Assembly: GCA_947628565.1 (NCBI GenBank)
Contig: CANRAH010000008.1
Coordinates: 1-64,000, forward strand
Length of the DNA: 64,000 nucleotides
Direction: 5' to 3'
DNA from: an uncultured Bacilli bacterium
GTDB taxonomy: Bacteria > Bacillota_I > Bacilli_A > RF39 > UBA660
In this document: one piece after another, positions 50,415 through 60,512 of the stretch
How the letters are laid out: every line of letters begins with the position of its first letter
Position numbering within the stretch: the first letter of the stretch is position 1
Position numbers and translations under genes: made by a program
The notes under the pieces: model-generated
The model's input: only the letters and a program-made list of their open reading frames with translations
Database searches by the model: none
Told to the model about the DNA's origin: nothing

Positions 50415-51878
50415 TTATCTTTCTTTATATGATATATCATAATTACTTGGCCCTTTTATACATTTTCCATCTATATTAAATCTAGATGAATGGCAAGGAC
50501 AGTCCCAGGTCTTTTCAGACTCATTGAATATTAAACTACAACCTAAATGAGGACATTTGTTATAAATAATGTGATTAACATCATTTTTATCTTTATAGCA
50601 TGCTAAAGATTTACCTTTTTTGTAAAAAAATGACAAATTACTATTATACCATGGTTTATTTTTATATAATTTAGAGCCAATAAAAGATTTAGTTTGACTA
50701 AATAATATATATGGTAATTTTTTTAAATCTGTCAATTTAAACCTATTAGGATTAAATATGTCTTTATATATATTTGGTTTATTTAATATCATATTAGATA
50801 TTATTCTTGCTGAAAGAATTCCGTTTGTCATACCCCACGTATTAAATCCAGATGCTATATACATATTATTTTTTAGCTTACCTATAAAAGGCAAATTATC
50901 CATAGTCATTATATCGACATTTGTATATTTCATGACAATATCGCTATCTTTTATATTAAATATATTTTTAACTTTATCAAAATGATAATCATCATTTTGT
51001 TTAAATGCAGTATTATGATTTTCAGCTAGAGATATTTGGTATATATTTTGCTTATCATTATAAAACCTTAAAGAATAAGAATTTCGCCCATTACTTATAC
51101 AAGTAAAATCTAAATCTTTATTTACTTTACTTACAACTATATATGATTTTTCTATGTAAGATTTAAAGGGTAAATATAATGGACTTAAAAAATATGGATA
51201 ATGCGTTGCAATTATAACCTTTTTAGCTTTTATTATATGATTTATAGTATAACAATTAAAATGAGTCCATAAACTCTCTATTTTTATTATTTTAGTATTT
51301 TCATATACAGGAATTTTATCCTTTATTATATTATATATGCCTTCTAAATATTTAATTGGATTAAAAATATAAGTATCATTTACATAAAAAGATTTATATG
51401 ATTTTATATTTATAGGCAAATCTTTTTCATATATTTTAATTTTATTTTTACGTAAAAATTCTACCTCTTTAATTAAGGACCTTACATCATTTTTATTTTT
51501 AGCAAATACATAAGATTTAACCTTTTTAAAATCACAATCTATATTTTCTTCTTCTATTATTTTTTTTATACTTTTAATAGCATAAAGTTGAGATTTTAAA
51601 TACTTAGTTGCAACTTTTTCATCACTTGATTCAATAATTTTATTATACATATTATCTTGAAAGTAATTGATTTTAGCAGTTGTATTAAGTGTAACACCAA
51701 AACCTATTCTATTTGCATCTACAATTAAAATATTTTTCAAATCTTTTAAAAAATATGCAGTAGTCATTCCAGTTATTCCAGCACCTATAATAAGTATATC
51801 AACTTCAATGTTTTTTTTTAATGTTTCTTTTTTAGTTTTTATCATTTTATTGCTCCATATACTCATAAATATCACCAA
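50415..51878 (-). CDS. FAD-dependent oxidoreductase with C-terminal Rieske domain
   Basis: DILIIGAGITGMTTAY; CPHLGC...CPCHSSRF. Confidence 0.9.
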   Translation of the reverse strand: MVIFMSIWSNKMIKTKKETLKKNIEVDILIIGAGITGMTTAYFLKDLKNILIVDANRIGFGVTLNTTAKINYFQDNMYNKIIESSDEKVATKYLKSQLYAIKSIKKIIEEENIDCDFKKVKSYVFAKNKNDVRSLIKEVEFLRKNKIKIYEKDLPINIKSYKSFYVNDTYIFNPIKYLEGIYNIIKDKIPVYENTKIIKIESLWTHFNCYTINHIIKAKKVIIATHYPYFLSPLYLPFKSYIEKSYIVVSKVNKDLDFTCISNGRNSYSLRFYNDKQNIYQISLAENHNTAFKQNDDYHFDKVKNIFNIKDSDIVMKYTNVDIMTMDNLPFIGKLKNNMYIASGFNTWGMTNGILSARIISNMILNKPNIYKDIFNPNRFKLTDLKKLPYILFSQTKSFIGSKLYKNKPWYNSNLSFFYKKGKSLACYKDKNDVNHIIYNKCPHLGCSLIFNESEKTWDCPCHSSRFNIDGKCIKGPSNYDISYKER

Positions 51879-51968
51879 TTTTATTCTGCCTCAATTTATA
51901 TATAATATAACTCATAAAATAATTTTTATATCAATAGAAAATAAATAGAATATATTAAAAATAGGAAG

Positions 51969-52475
51969 GTGAAAATTAAAATGAATGCTTTTTATTCTTC
52001 AAAATTTGACCCAATAACAAATGCACATATGAATATTATAAAAAAGATTAATATTTTATTCGATAAAATTATTATAAACATTATGGATGCCGATAACAAA
52101 GATAATTTTTTTACAGGTGAAGAACAACTTAAATTGATAAAAGAATTATATAAAGATGAAAAAAAAATTAGGGTGATATTAGGTTCAAATAATGATATAG
52201 ATGCACTTATAATGGCAAAAATACAGGAGTGTGATGTAATCGTCAGAAGTCTAAATGGGATGAGTAATTATAAATATGAAGAACAAATTGAAAAAATAGC
52301 TAACGATATGTATAAAGATAGTCTTAGTATAATTCATCTATTTGTAGACAATGAATTTAACTTTATAACATCTGATACGGTAAAAAAGATGTTTAATGAA
52401 TATATAGATATTTCAAAATATGTTCATCCAAAAATTAATGAAGCAATGAAAGTTAAGAAAAAAAGAATCTATTGA
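51969..52475 (+). CDS. CoaD-like nucleotidyltransferase with degenerate motifs
   Basis: YSSKFDPITNAHMNII vs canonical PGSFDPxTxGHxDII; FITSDTVKKM vs SSSxVR/K. Confidence 0.7.
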   Translation: MKIKMNAFYSSKFDPITNAHMNIIKKINILFDKIIINIMDADNKDNFFTGEEQLKLIKELYKDEKKIRVILGSNNDIDALIMAKIQECDVIVRSLNGMSNYKYEEQIEKIANDMYKDSLSIIHLFVDNEFNFITSDTVKKMFNEYIDISKYVHPKINEAMKVKKKRIY

Positions 52476-52478
52476 TTC

Positions 52479-52856
52479 TTACTCTATATTTTTCATCCAA
52501 AGCCCATGTTTATTACAATATGAATAAAGAGTTCCCTTAGAATAATCAAATGTTGCAGTAGCTTTATCTTCCTCATTTGGATTTAAATATACATATTCTT
52601 CTTTCTTATCATTAACAAAGCAAATCCATTCTATAAAATGATCACTATCCATAACATGATTTACTTTAACTATTATCTTATTATCCTTTATTTCATATGT
52701 TGGAATATGTTTTTCAAATGCTGCTTCTTTAGAATTTACTTCTACATCTTTTAATTTTTCACCACAACATTCAAAATTACAAGAACACTTACAGTCATTA
52801 ACTACTTTAACTAGCGCACCACAACTAGGACATTTTTTTAATATTAACTTTCTCAT
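52479..52856 (-). CDS. Desulfoferrodoxin-family protein
   Basis: HIPTYEIKDNKIIVKVNHVMDSDHFIEWI; CNKHGLW; N-terminal Cys cluster. Confidence 0.85.
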   Translation of the reverse strand: MRKLILKKCPSCGALVKVVNDCKCSCNFECCGEKLKDVEVNSKEAAFEKHIPTYEIKDNKIIVKVNHVMDSDHFIEWICFVNDKKEEYVYLNPNEEDKATATFDYSKGTLYSYCNKHGLWMKNIE

Positions 52857-52995
52857 ATAATCATCTCCCATTTAATTATAGCACATAAATCATATTTTAG
52901 TTTAATATATTATTTATACTTCTTTCTAATATTTAAATACATAATTAAAAAATAAATGAATTTAGGTCTAATAGAACAAAAATAAAAAACTTAAG

Positions 52996-53325
52996 TTATT
53001 CACTTAAGTTCGTTAATTCTTCTTTTAACATTTGATATTTATTATTAATTTTATTAGCTTCTGCCTTTTCTAAAGAATACCAACCTTTTCTAAACATTAT
53101 CTCGAACACTTCTCTTTGAAGGTCTAAGTAAGTATCAAACATTTCCTTGTATTGATTACATAAATTTTCATTACTTGCTTCAGTTAAAGCTATAGCATAA
53201 TTTTTTACCATTTCTTTAAGTGTAGATAACAAACTATTCATATAATCCTTATCGTTTAAACTTTTTCCATTTGGAACACTAGTTTTAGGATTACTAATTT
53301 GATTACTATTCATTTTCGCCTCCAT
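52996..53325 (-). CDS. Spore coat protein, CotF-like
   Basis: LNDKDYMNSLLSTLKEMVKNYAIALTEASNENL...FEIMFRKGWYSLEKA. Confidence 0.75.
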   Translation of the reverse strand: MEAKMNSNQISNPKTSVPNGKSLNDKDYMNSLLSTLKEMVKNYAIALTEASNENLCNQYKEMFDTYLDLQREVFEIMFRKGWYSLEKAEANKINNKYQMLKEELTNLSE

Positions 53326-53533
53326 TACACAAAATATTAAGTATTTTATTTAAATTTTCTTCAAATATATTTGAAGACTTTTTTATTATAGCTTTTAAGT
53401 CATCTTCGTTAACTTCATCTACCATATTATAACTATTCTTATATGCACCATAAGTCCAGTTAAACATATCTGACAAATAATCTAAATCTTTACCACTAAT
53501 AATATCAGGTACTACATCATAAGTTTCTTTCAT
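53306..53533 (-). CDS. Small hypothetical protein, coat-cluster neighbour
   Basis: 75-aa ORF overlapping CotF-like start. Confidence 0.5.
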   Translation of the reverse strand: MKETYDVVPDIISGKDLDYLSDMFNWTYGAYKNSYNMVDEVNEDDLKAIIKKSSNIFEENLNKILNILCNGGENE

Positions 53534-53583
53534 ATTTCCTCCCTATTTTATATTGTCTTATTATTTTTATATTTATACAAAAT

Positions 53584-54021
53584 TTACAAAAATTTTTTTA
53601 ATTTTTCAACAGCATCTTCTTGCATATCAACATATTCTTGTATTAAAGAGTGAATATGTTGATCAACATCTTTATGATTCAATAATTTTCTTCCCTCAAT
53701 TATTCCCATATTTGTACCTTGAAGCAATAATTCAGCTATTTTAGATGTACTTTTATCAATTAATGTTTTCATTTCTATTCCATACCAAGTCATCACTTTA
53801 TTCATAGTATTTGTTTTATGAGGTTCTTTACTACTATAATCTGGATATAATTCTTCGATCCTATCCTCTATTTCTTTATATTTATTATATTGATTATCAA
53901 GTTCTTTTTTTAATGCATCATCTTCAACCTTATCTAAAATAAAGTGTATTGCATCTCTCCCCATACATGCTCCTTTAGACAATTCATCTAGCACATTAAC
54001 ATCATTTTCATTTTTATTCAT
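53584..54021 (-). CDS. Hypothetical ferritin-like/DUF2383-type helical protein
   Basis: SD AGGAGGGA before MNKNENDV; helical pattern, HIHSLIQEYVDMQEDAVEKLKKFL. Confidence 0.45.
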   Translation of the reverse strand: MNKNENDVNVLDELSKGACMGRDAIHFILDKVEDDALKKELDNQYNKYKEIEDRIEELYPDYSSKEPHKTNTMNKVMTWYGIEMKTLIDKSTSKIAELLLQGTNMGIIEGRKLLNHKDVDQHIHSLIQEYVDMQEDAVEKLKKFL

Positions 54022-54097
54022 TTTATCCCTCCTAATATATACTGGTAAAATTATTAAATATTTATACAATTTTATAAAAAAAATATGAATTATTAAT

Positions 54098-55777
54098 TCA
54101 CATTTTCTTTTCAATTTCTTGTTCATTTACAATTAATTTAGCTAAAGCACTATTATTAGTATACAAACTTAAATTACCAATTGTTATACCTGATATGCCT
54201 GCTTCTTTTAATAACATTATTCCTGGTATAATATCCCAAGGCTTTTTAGTTGAAAGGATAAGTGCATCTGTTCTTCCTGCCAATACATTTGTAAATCCTA
54301 TACAACAAGAATTAATATGCATAAATCCTGCAACCTTTTCTTGAGAATTCAGCATCATTTCTAATAATTTTTTCTTTGCCTCATATTCTTTACCAATTGA
54401 ACCACAAAACTCAATAATACATTTACTTACATCGTCTTGTTCATTTAAAATTATTCTTTTATGATTTAAGAAAGATCCTACATCTTTTACTGCATAATAT
54501 AATTCCTGTAATTTTGGTAGATAAATTATAGAAAACTGCATGTCGTTATTGTCTATAAAAGCAAGTTGAATTCCCCAAAATATTGAATCTTTCATATAAT
54601 GTGTTGTGCCATCTATAGGATCAATAACCCAAGTTCTACCATTTATTTTATTTTGGCTATTACTTTCCTCTGTAACAAAATTATCTGATGGGAATGAATC
54701 TTTTATTCTTTCTATAAGAATTTTTTCTACTAATAAATCAGATTCTGTCACAAAACTTTTATCATCTTTTACTCTAATTTCAGTAATTTTTTTGTTCTTA
54801 ATTGTTTCCCAAGCATCCATTATTGCAGAATACGCAATATCAAATTCTAAAGAATAAGTATTACTTCTCAAATTAACTTTTTTAATAAATTGATCTAGAT
54901 CATCTTTATAAGGCATTCCATCTTGAGCAGTTTCAACTTGTATTTTCATAGCTGAAGCATATTGAGCACGTTCTACTGCATCATGAAGCGTGTATCCTTG
55001 CGCTAAAGCACTTGCAAGATTTCCATTAAATGTATCACCTGCTCCTGTAGTATCAACTAACTTATCAATCTTAATTGCTGGGAAATGTTGAATTTCTTTT
55101 CCATCGTAATATATAACGCCATCTTCACCTAACGTAACAATCAACTTATTCGGATACATTTGAACGCATGCTTCTACATCATCTGTTCCAAAAATAGTTT
55201 CACATTCATGTCTATTACAAGTTATATAAGTAATTTTATCAATTAATTCTTTATTTCTACCTTCATTTATTTTCAATTTATCTGGACGACAAGGCGTTAT
55301 TATCAAAGGTTTATTATTTTTATAACAAAAATCTATAAGCTCTTCTGTAACCTCTTTTGGGACTTTTAACTGAGCAACTACAATTTTTGAATTTAAAAAT
55401 ACAGGCGCATAAGATTGGATCATTTCCTTATTAAAAGAATCTATAGCACCAGTCTCCCTTATAATATTATTATCCTTTGTTTTTCCATCTATATAAATTC
55501 TAGCGCAATCATTTTTTAGCCCATCAATTATCTCTATATTATTCGTAAAAATTCCATTCGATTGTAAATTATCAAAAATTTTATCTCCAACTGAATCTTT
55601 ACCTATACGAGTTATAATAACTGTTTTAGCTCCTGCACGCGCTGCTGCTACTGCTTGATTTGAAGCTTTTCCTCCTGGAACTAATTTATTTGGAACACTA
55701 TTAAAATTATTATTTTCATCTCCATAATACATCATATCTAGCGAACAGCCACCAAAAACACAAACATCATATTTCAT
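54098..55777 (-). CDS. Ribokinase (PfkB)-inositol monophosphatase fusion
   Basis: N: GGKASNQAVAAARAGA, DTTGAGDTFNG; C: EESN, DPIDGTTHY, KPWDIIPG. Confidence 0.9.
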   Translation of the reverse strand: MKYDVCVFGGCSLDMMYYGDENNNFNSVPNKLVPGGKASNQAVAAARAGAKTVIITRIGKDSVGDKIFDNLQSNGIFTNNIEIIDGLKNDCARIYIDGKTKDNNIIRETGAIDSFNKEMIQSYAPVFLNSKIVVAQLKVPKEVTEELIDFCYKNNKPLIITPCRPDKLKINEGRNKELIDKITYITCNRHECETIFGTDDVEACVQMYPNKLIVTLGEDGVIYYDGKEIQHFPAIKIDKLVDTTGAGDTFNGNLASALAQGYTLHDAVERAQYASAMKIQVETAQDGMPYKDDLDQFIKKVNLRSNTYSLEFDIAYSAIMDAWETIKNKKITEIRVKDDKSFVTESDLLVEKILIERIKDSFPSDNFVTEESNSQNKINGRTWVIDPIDGTTHYMKDSIFWGIQLAFIDNNDMQFSIIYLPKLQELYYAVKDVGSFLNHKRIILNEQDDVSKCIIEFCGSIGKEYEAKKKLLEMMLNSQEKVAGFMHINSCCIGFTNVLAGRTDALILSTKKPWDIIPGIMLLKEAGISGITIGNLSLYTNNSALAKLIVNEQEIEKKM

Positions 55778-55845
55778 ATTATATCTTCCTTTACTAACTA
55801 TAAAATTAATTTTTATATAATCTTTTTAATTAAAATATAATCATA

Positions 55846-55922
55846 TGGCGTCCTTGAGAGGATTTGAACCTCCGACTTTCCCTTTAGGAGAGGGATACTC
55901 TATCCAGCTGAGTTACAAGGAC
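55846..55922 (-). tRNA. tRNA-Arg(CCT)
   Basis: GTCCTTGTAACTCAGCTGGATAGAGTATCCCTCTCCTAAAGGGA...GGTTCAAATCC...CCA. Confidence 0.96.
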
Positions 55923-55946
55923 ATATGCAAATAGACTAAAAATAGT

Positions 55947-56459
55947 CTATTTCATAATATTTAATATAAAAATTAAGTAAAGATTTAATAAATAAGATAA
56001 TTTATAACTAAATTTTTTTGATACCTCACAAAAACTTAATACCTTGTCTACTATACTAACAATCCAGCTTTCAGCATATTTTGGAACTTTATAATCAACT
56101 GGGAACATATGAGATTTAATAATATTAATCTCTTTTTCAGATAGTTCAAAATAAGCTGTAGCATTAACAACTGCCTCATTTGGATGTTTAGTCGTAAATA
56201 ATAAAACCTTATCCTTAATATTGTCACAATCGCTTATTTTATCTGTATAAAAGTCATGTAATAAGCCACCTCTTGCAACATCTTCATAATCTAATTTTAA
56301 ATATTTTGCTATTTTATATGAATAATAAGAAACTTTTATAGAATGATCTAACCTAGTAGTATTATGATGTTTAATGTTTTCCATTTTTTTAAATTCATCA
56401 TTTTTCATTATTATATCTATTATTGACAGGTATTCTTCATCTTTTTTATATTTTGTCAT
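55947..56459 (-). CDS. HD-domain protein
   Basis: RLDHSIKVSYYSYKIAKYL, GGLLHDFY. Confidence 0.8.
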   Translation of the reverse strand: MTKYKKDEEYLSIIDIIMKNDEFKKMENIKHHNTTRLDHSIKVSYYSYKIAKYLKLDYEDVARGGLLHDFYTDKISDCDNIKDKVLLFTTKHPNEAVVNATAYFELSEKEINIIKSHMFPVDYKVPKYAESWIVSIVDKVLSFCEVSKKFSYKLSYLLNLYLIFILNIMK

Positions 56460-56570
56460 ACCTAATACTTCACCTCAAATACTACTATATTATATCATAT
56501 TTTAATAAAAATTATAATGTTTTTTGTTGGTATTTTAATATATAATAAGAAAAGCCTTATAAAATAAGGC

Positions 56571-57641
56571 TTATTCAATTGTAATTGTCTGAGTAGATGG
56601 TTGTATTTCTATATGCGTATTTCCATCATTAACCTTTATATTAGTTCCATCTTTAAATTTATATATTGTCTTACTTGATCTAGATGTTTTCTCCCAAGTT
56701 ATAGGAACAGCATATCCATTTGAAATATACCAGCCATCACCAGAACCTATGTTTTCTAAAGTCTGTCTACCACTTGTATCACCACTAATTTTATAATTAT
56801 TTACCTTATAAGTTATTATATTTTTTGCTGTATATTGTTCTTTTGTTACATAATCTGTATGTGATTTATCATTTTGGAATCTTTTATATACTTTATTTAC
56901 ACTATCATATTCAAATTGTGTTGACCTACTAGCAGAAAAAATTATATCCACCTTATTAGCAATTATCGCACCCTCCATACTAGATAAATCAATATTCTCT
57001 GTATAATCAAATAATGGCTTTTCATCAGTAGTTGTTCTATATCCGTAATAAGATGCTCCTTCCATTATATTATTAGTTGTTGTAAATGCAGTATGCTCCG
57101 TTGCAAGCCCTAGAGAATAATCTCTTTTATAACCATTATAGCTTATAAAGTTTATATTATCTACACCAAGGGATTTTATATCATTTTGGGCTTGAGGACT
57201 CCATCCAAAATGTACATAAATTGCATCATTTTCAAGCGCATAATCCAAAAAATAATGTCTAGAAGATCTAACAGAACCTATTCTATCTAAATTTTTATCT
57301 TTATAGATAGCCATTAGTCTTGTATAACCACCTTCTACAATCATTTCATAAATAATATATGCATCTTGTAATCCACATTGATATCCCCAAACTGTATATA
57401 TATTATTTATCATAACTGCATATGGTCTTGTATTTGATTTTAAATCTATTATTTTTATTTCTTCTTCTTTCTTTTCCTCTTTTTTTTCTTCTTTAACAGT
57501 ATCAGTAGAATTTTTATCTTTATTTTTTACATTACCATTTTTACTAAGCAGAAATATAGTTGGTACACCTATTAAAATTAAAATAAGTAGGAATATTACA
57601 AATTTACCCTTTTTATTTAATCTTTTTCTTCTTTTTGCCAT
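56571..57641 (-). CDS. DUF3048 family (YerB-like) membrane-anchored protein
   Basis: RPYAVMINNI...DAYIIYEMIVEGGYTRLMAIY...IGSVRSSRHYFLDYA. Confidence 0.88.
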   Translation of the reverse strand: MAKRRKRLNKKGKFVIFLLILILIGVPTIFLLSKNGNVKNKDKNSTDTVKEEKKEEKKEEEIKIIDLKSNTRPYAVMINNIYTVWGYQCGLQDAYIIYEMIVEGGYTRLMAIYKDKNLDRIGSVRSSRHYFLDYALENDAIYVHFGWSPQAQNDIKSLGVDNINFISYNGYKRDYSLGLATEHTAFTTTNNIMEGASYYGYRTTTDEKPLFDYTENIDLSSMEGAIIANKVDIIFSASRSTQFEYDSVNKVYKRFQNDKSHTDYVTKEQYTAKNIITYKVNNYKISGDTSGRQTLENIGSGDGWYISNGYAVPITWEKTSRSSKTIYKFKDGTNIKVNDGNTHIEIQPSTQTITIE

Positions 57642-57722
57642 ATTATCACCACAATAAGTATATCAAATAATATCAATTTTATATATATTTAATAAAAAAA
57701 AAGCAAAACAATTTACGATATT

Positions 57723-58925
57723 TTACTTTTTTATAAATTTTGTAGATTTTAATCCTTTTGCTCCTTTTATTCCATAGTTACTTAATATATTACTTTCAAA
57801 AGAATATATTTTTTTAGATCTTTTTCTATAATCCTTTATTGAAAGAGTAATTAATTCATCAAGTAAATACTCATATTTTTTACCAGCTGGTTCCCACAAA
57901 TAAAATGCTAAACTACCTGGTATTATATTAGGTTCATTAATATAAACTTTATTAGATTTTTTATCTATCAAATAATCAATTCTTACTACACCTGATAAAT
58001 TTAATGCTCTAAATGCCTTTTTAGAAATATCCTTTACTTTTTCTTTTAGTTCGTTACTAATTCTTGCTGGTATTATTCTACTAGCACTTGCCATACCTTT
58101 ACTTGCTGTTTTAAGCTTACCTTTTGATCCACCAGTATATTTATCAGCATAAGTTAGAATCTCATCACTTGAAGTTACCTCTTCTATTTCGCTTATTTCT
58201 TGATATTCATAATTTCCAAGCACACTACAGTTTACTTCAACTAAGTTTTCTACGGCTTTTTCAACTACAACTTTTGTATCATATTTCATAGCTTCTTCAA
58301 TCGCACTTGCTAAATTTGATTCACTTTTAACATAGCTTATTCCAACACTACTTCCTAAAGATGCTGGTTTAACTATAACTGGAAATCCTAATTTTTTAAC
58401 TTTATCAAATATGTCTTCTAAATCATCAGCATAATCACTATCATAAAACCAAACATAATCCACTATTGGAAGGCCCATACTTTTAAATATTTGTTTCATA
58501 ATCACTTTATCTTGACCAAGTGCGCTTCCAAGTACTCTACTTCCAACATAAGGTATACCTACAGTGTCTAAATATCCTTGCAAAGTTCCATCTTCAGCAT
58601 TATTACCATGTACAATTGGGAAAGCTATATCTATATCTGTTATATTTCTTTTAAATAACCCTTTAGTATTTTGTAAAAAGAATCCATCTTTAGTTTTAGT
58701 TAATACTACTTGTTTTGCATATTTTTTAAGTTCATTAAAGTCTTTATATATATCTATATCCATAAGCATTTTACCTGTATACCAAATTCTATCTTTACTT
58801 ATATATATAGGTATTATTTCATATTTTTCTTGATTTATATGTTCCATTGCTTGAACAGCAGTTATTATACTAACCTCATGTTCAACTGTTTCTCCACCAA
58901 ATATTACTCCTACTTTTATTTTCAT
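57723..58925 (-). CDS. ddl: D-alanine--D-alanine ligase
   Basis: GVIFGGETVEHEVSIITA, VIVKPASLGSSVGI, YINEPNIIPGSL. Confidence 0.95.
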   Translation of the reverse strand: MKIKVGVIFGGETVEHEVSIITAVQAMEHINQEKYEIIPIYISKDRIWYTGKMLMDIDIYKDFNELKKYAKQVVLTKTKDGFFLQNTKGLFKRNITDIDIAFPIVHGNNAEDGTLQGYLDTVGIPYVGSRVLGSALGQDKVIMKQIFKSMGLPIVDYVWFYDSDYADDLEDIFDKVKKLGFPVIVKPASLGSSVGISYVKSESNLASAIEEAMKYDTKVVVEKAVENLVEVNCSVLGNYEYQEISEIEEVTSSDEILTYADKYTGGSKGKLKTASKGMASASRIIPARISNELKEKVKDISKKAFRALNLSGVVRIDYLIDKKSNKVYINEPNIIPGSLAFYLWEPAGKKYEYLLDELITLSIKDYRKRSKKIYSFESNILSNYGIKGAKGLKSTKFIKK

Positions 58926-58933
58926 AAATCCTC

Positions 58934-60511
58934 CTATTCATTAAATAAATCTGGTAAATCATTTTCTAAAAGTACATACGTGTTACCTTGAGCTAATCTA
59001 TTCATAATAGGAAAAGCATCTCTAACATCATTGAGTACAAAAATCTTTTTTTCATCAAATTTCTTTTCAATTAATGCATCATATATAGGTTTAGTCTGCT
59101 TTTTACCTATAAGTATAACATAATCACATACCTCACTTATATATTCTCCAAACTTGAAATTAAGATCATATTGTTCATTACCTAATTCTATCATACCAGG
59201 TGTTACTATTATTTTAATTCCATCCATAAGGCTTAAAACCTCAACAGCCATACGTGAACCTACAGGATTTGAATTATAAGCATCATCTATTATATTAATA
59301 TTACCATATTTTTTAAGTTCTAAACGATGCTCTATTGTCTTAACGTTATTAACACCTCTTCTTAATTCGTCAACACTAAGGCCAAGTTCATGACCTAATA
59401 AAATTCCTGATAATATATTGTATACATTATGTTTTCCAAGCAATTTAGTTTGAAATTCATATTTGTTTTTATCTCCTTTGAAAACACATTCAAAACTTGT
59501 ACCTTTACCTGATAATTTTATATTAGTTGCATAAAGATCAGCATCCTTATTATCTATACCTATCCATAATACTTTAACTTTATTTTTTAGTTTATATTTT
59601 ACTTGATATTCATCATCCATATTAAGAATAGCAAGGCCATCGGATGGTAATGATTCAATAAGTTCAAATTTTCCTTTCATTATATTGTCACGAGAACCAA
59701 ATGTTTCCAAATGAGCTTCACCTATTTTTGTTATTATTCCATACTTAGGTTTAACAATTTTACAATTACTTTTAATTTCACCTATTTTAAACGCACCCAT
59801 TTCAGCAATAAATATATCGTTAAATTTATCTAAATAATTATTAATTGAATTTATAAGACCATAAGGTGTATTAAAACTTTTGGGAGTGGCAAACGAATTA
59901 AACTTAACATTTAATATATCATTAATTATATTTTTACTACTAGTTTTACCATAACTACCAGTTATTCCAACAACAGGAATATTCATAGCCTTTAATTTTT
60001 TTAATGCTTTAAATTTATAGTAATAATAAACACACTTTTCTACTGGTTTATTTATTACATTAGCAGTCATTACTACAAAATAATTTAAATATGTAACAAG
60101 ACCAAGTAATGTATATGCACATACTAAATTTTCATATTTAAAATTTAATAAAAATGGTATTATCATAATAAAATAAATTAAAAACATAGTAAATGATAAT
60201 CTTTTTATTCTTGCCGTTATAACAAGTGGTTTCTTAGCTACAACTTTTTTCTTTCTATAAGATAAAAATATAATTCCATAAAGTATTATAAATGCTCCAA
60301 TTGTTACGCCTGTTTCAAAAAATACTGTAAGCGCTATCAAAACAAACAAAATATCAGAATCATAAGCAACTTTTGTTATGTTCGTAATTATCCATTTAAA
60401 ATATCTTTGATCATCGTTATAATAATTTTGTTGTAACATATGAAAAGATTTTTTTGTTTTAAAAATCGTAAATATTAAATATGGTATAAGTGATAATAAA
60501 AACAATGTCAT
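58934..60511 (-). CDS. murF: MurF-like Mur ligase with N-terminal transmembrane region
   Basis: VVGITGSYGKTSSKN, NIIDDAYNSNPVGSRMA; several hydrophobic helices before the Mur core; follows ddl position. Confidence 0.85.
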   Translation of the reverse strand: MTLFLLSLIPYLIFTIFKTKKSFHMLQQNYYNDDQRYFKWIITNITKVAYDSDILFVLIALTVFFETGVTIGAFIILYGIIFLSYRKKKVVAKKPLVITARIKRLSFTMFLIYFIMIIPFLLNFKYENLVCAYTLLGLVTYLNYFVVMTANVINKPVEKCVYYYYKFKALKKLKAMNIPVVGITGSYGKTSSKNIINDILNVKFNSFATPKSFNTPYGLINSINNYLDKFNDIFIAEMGAFKIGEIKSNCKIVKPKYGIITKIGEAHLETFGSRDNIMKGKFELIESLPSDGLAILNMDDEYQVKYKLKNKVKVLWIGIDNKDADLYATNIKLSGKGTSFECVFKGDKNKYEFQTKLLGKHNVYNILSGILLGHELGLSVDELRRGVNNVKTIEHRLELKKYGNINIIDDAYNSNPVGSRMAVEVLSLMDGIKIIVTPGMIELGNEQYDLNFKFGEYISEVCDYVILIGKKQTKPIYDALIEKKFDEKKIFVLNDVRDAFPIMNRLAQGNTYVLLENDLPDLFNE

Positions 60512-60512
60512 A

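Noticed and set aside
50415-51878. FAD oxidoreductase-Rieske fusion as a novel architecture
   Set aside because: This domain combination is already known (YhfW-like proteins in Bacillus), so it is listed only as a feature.
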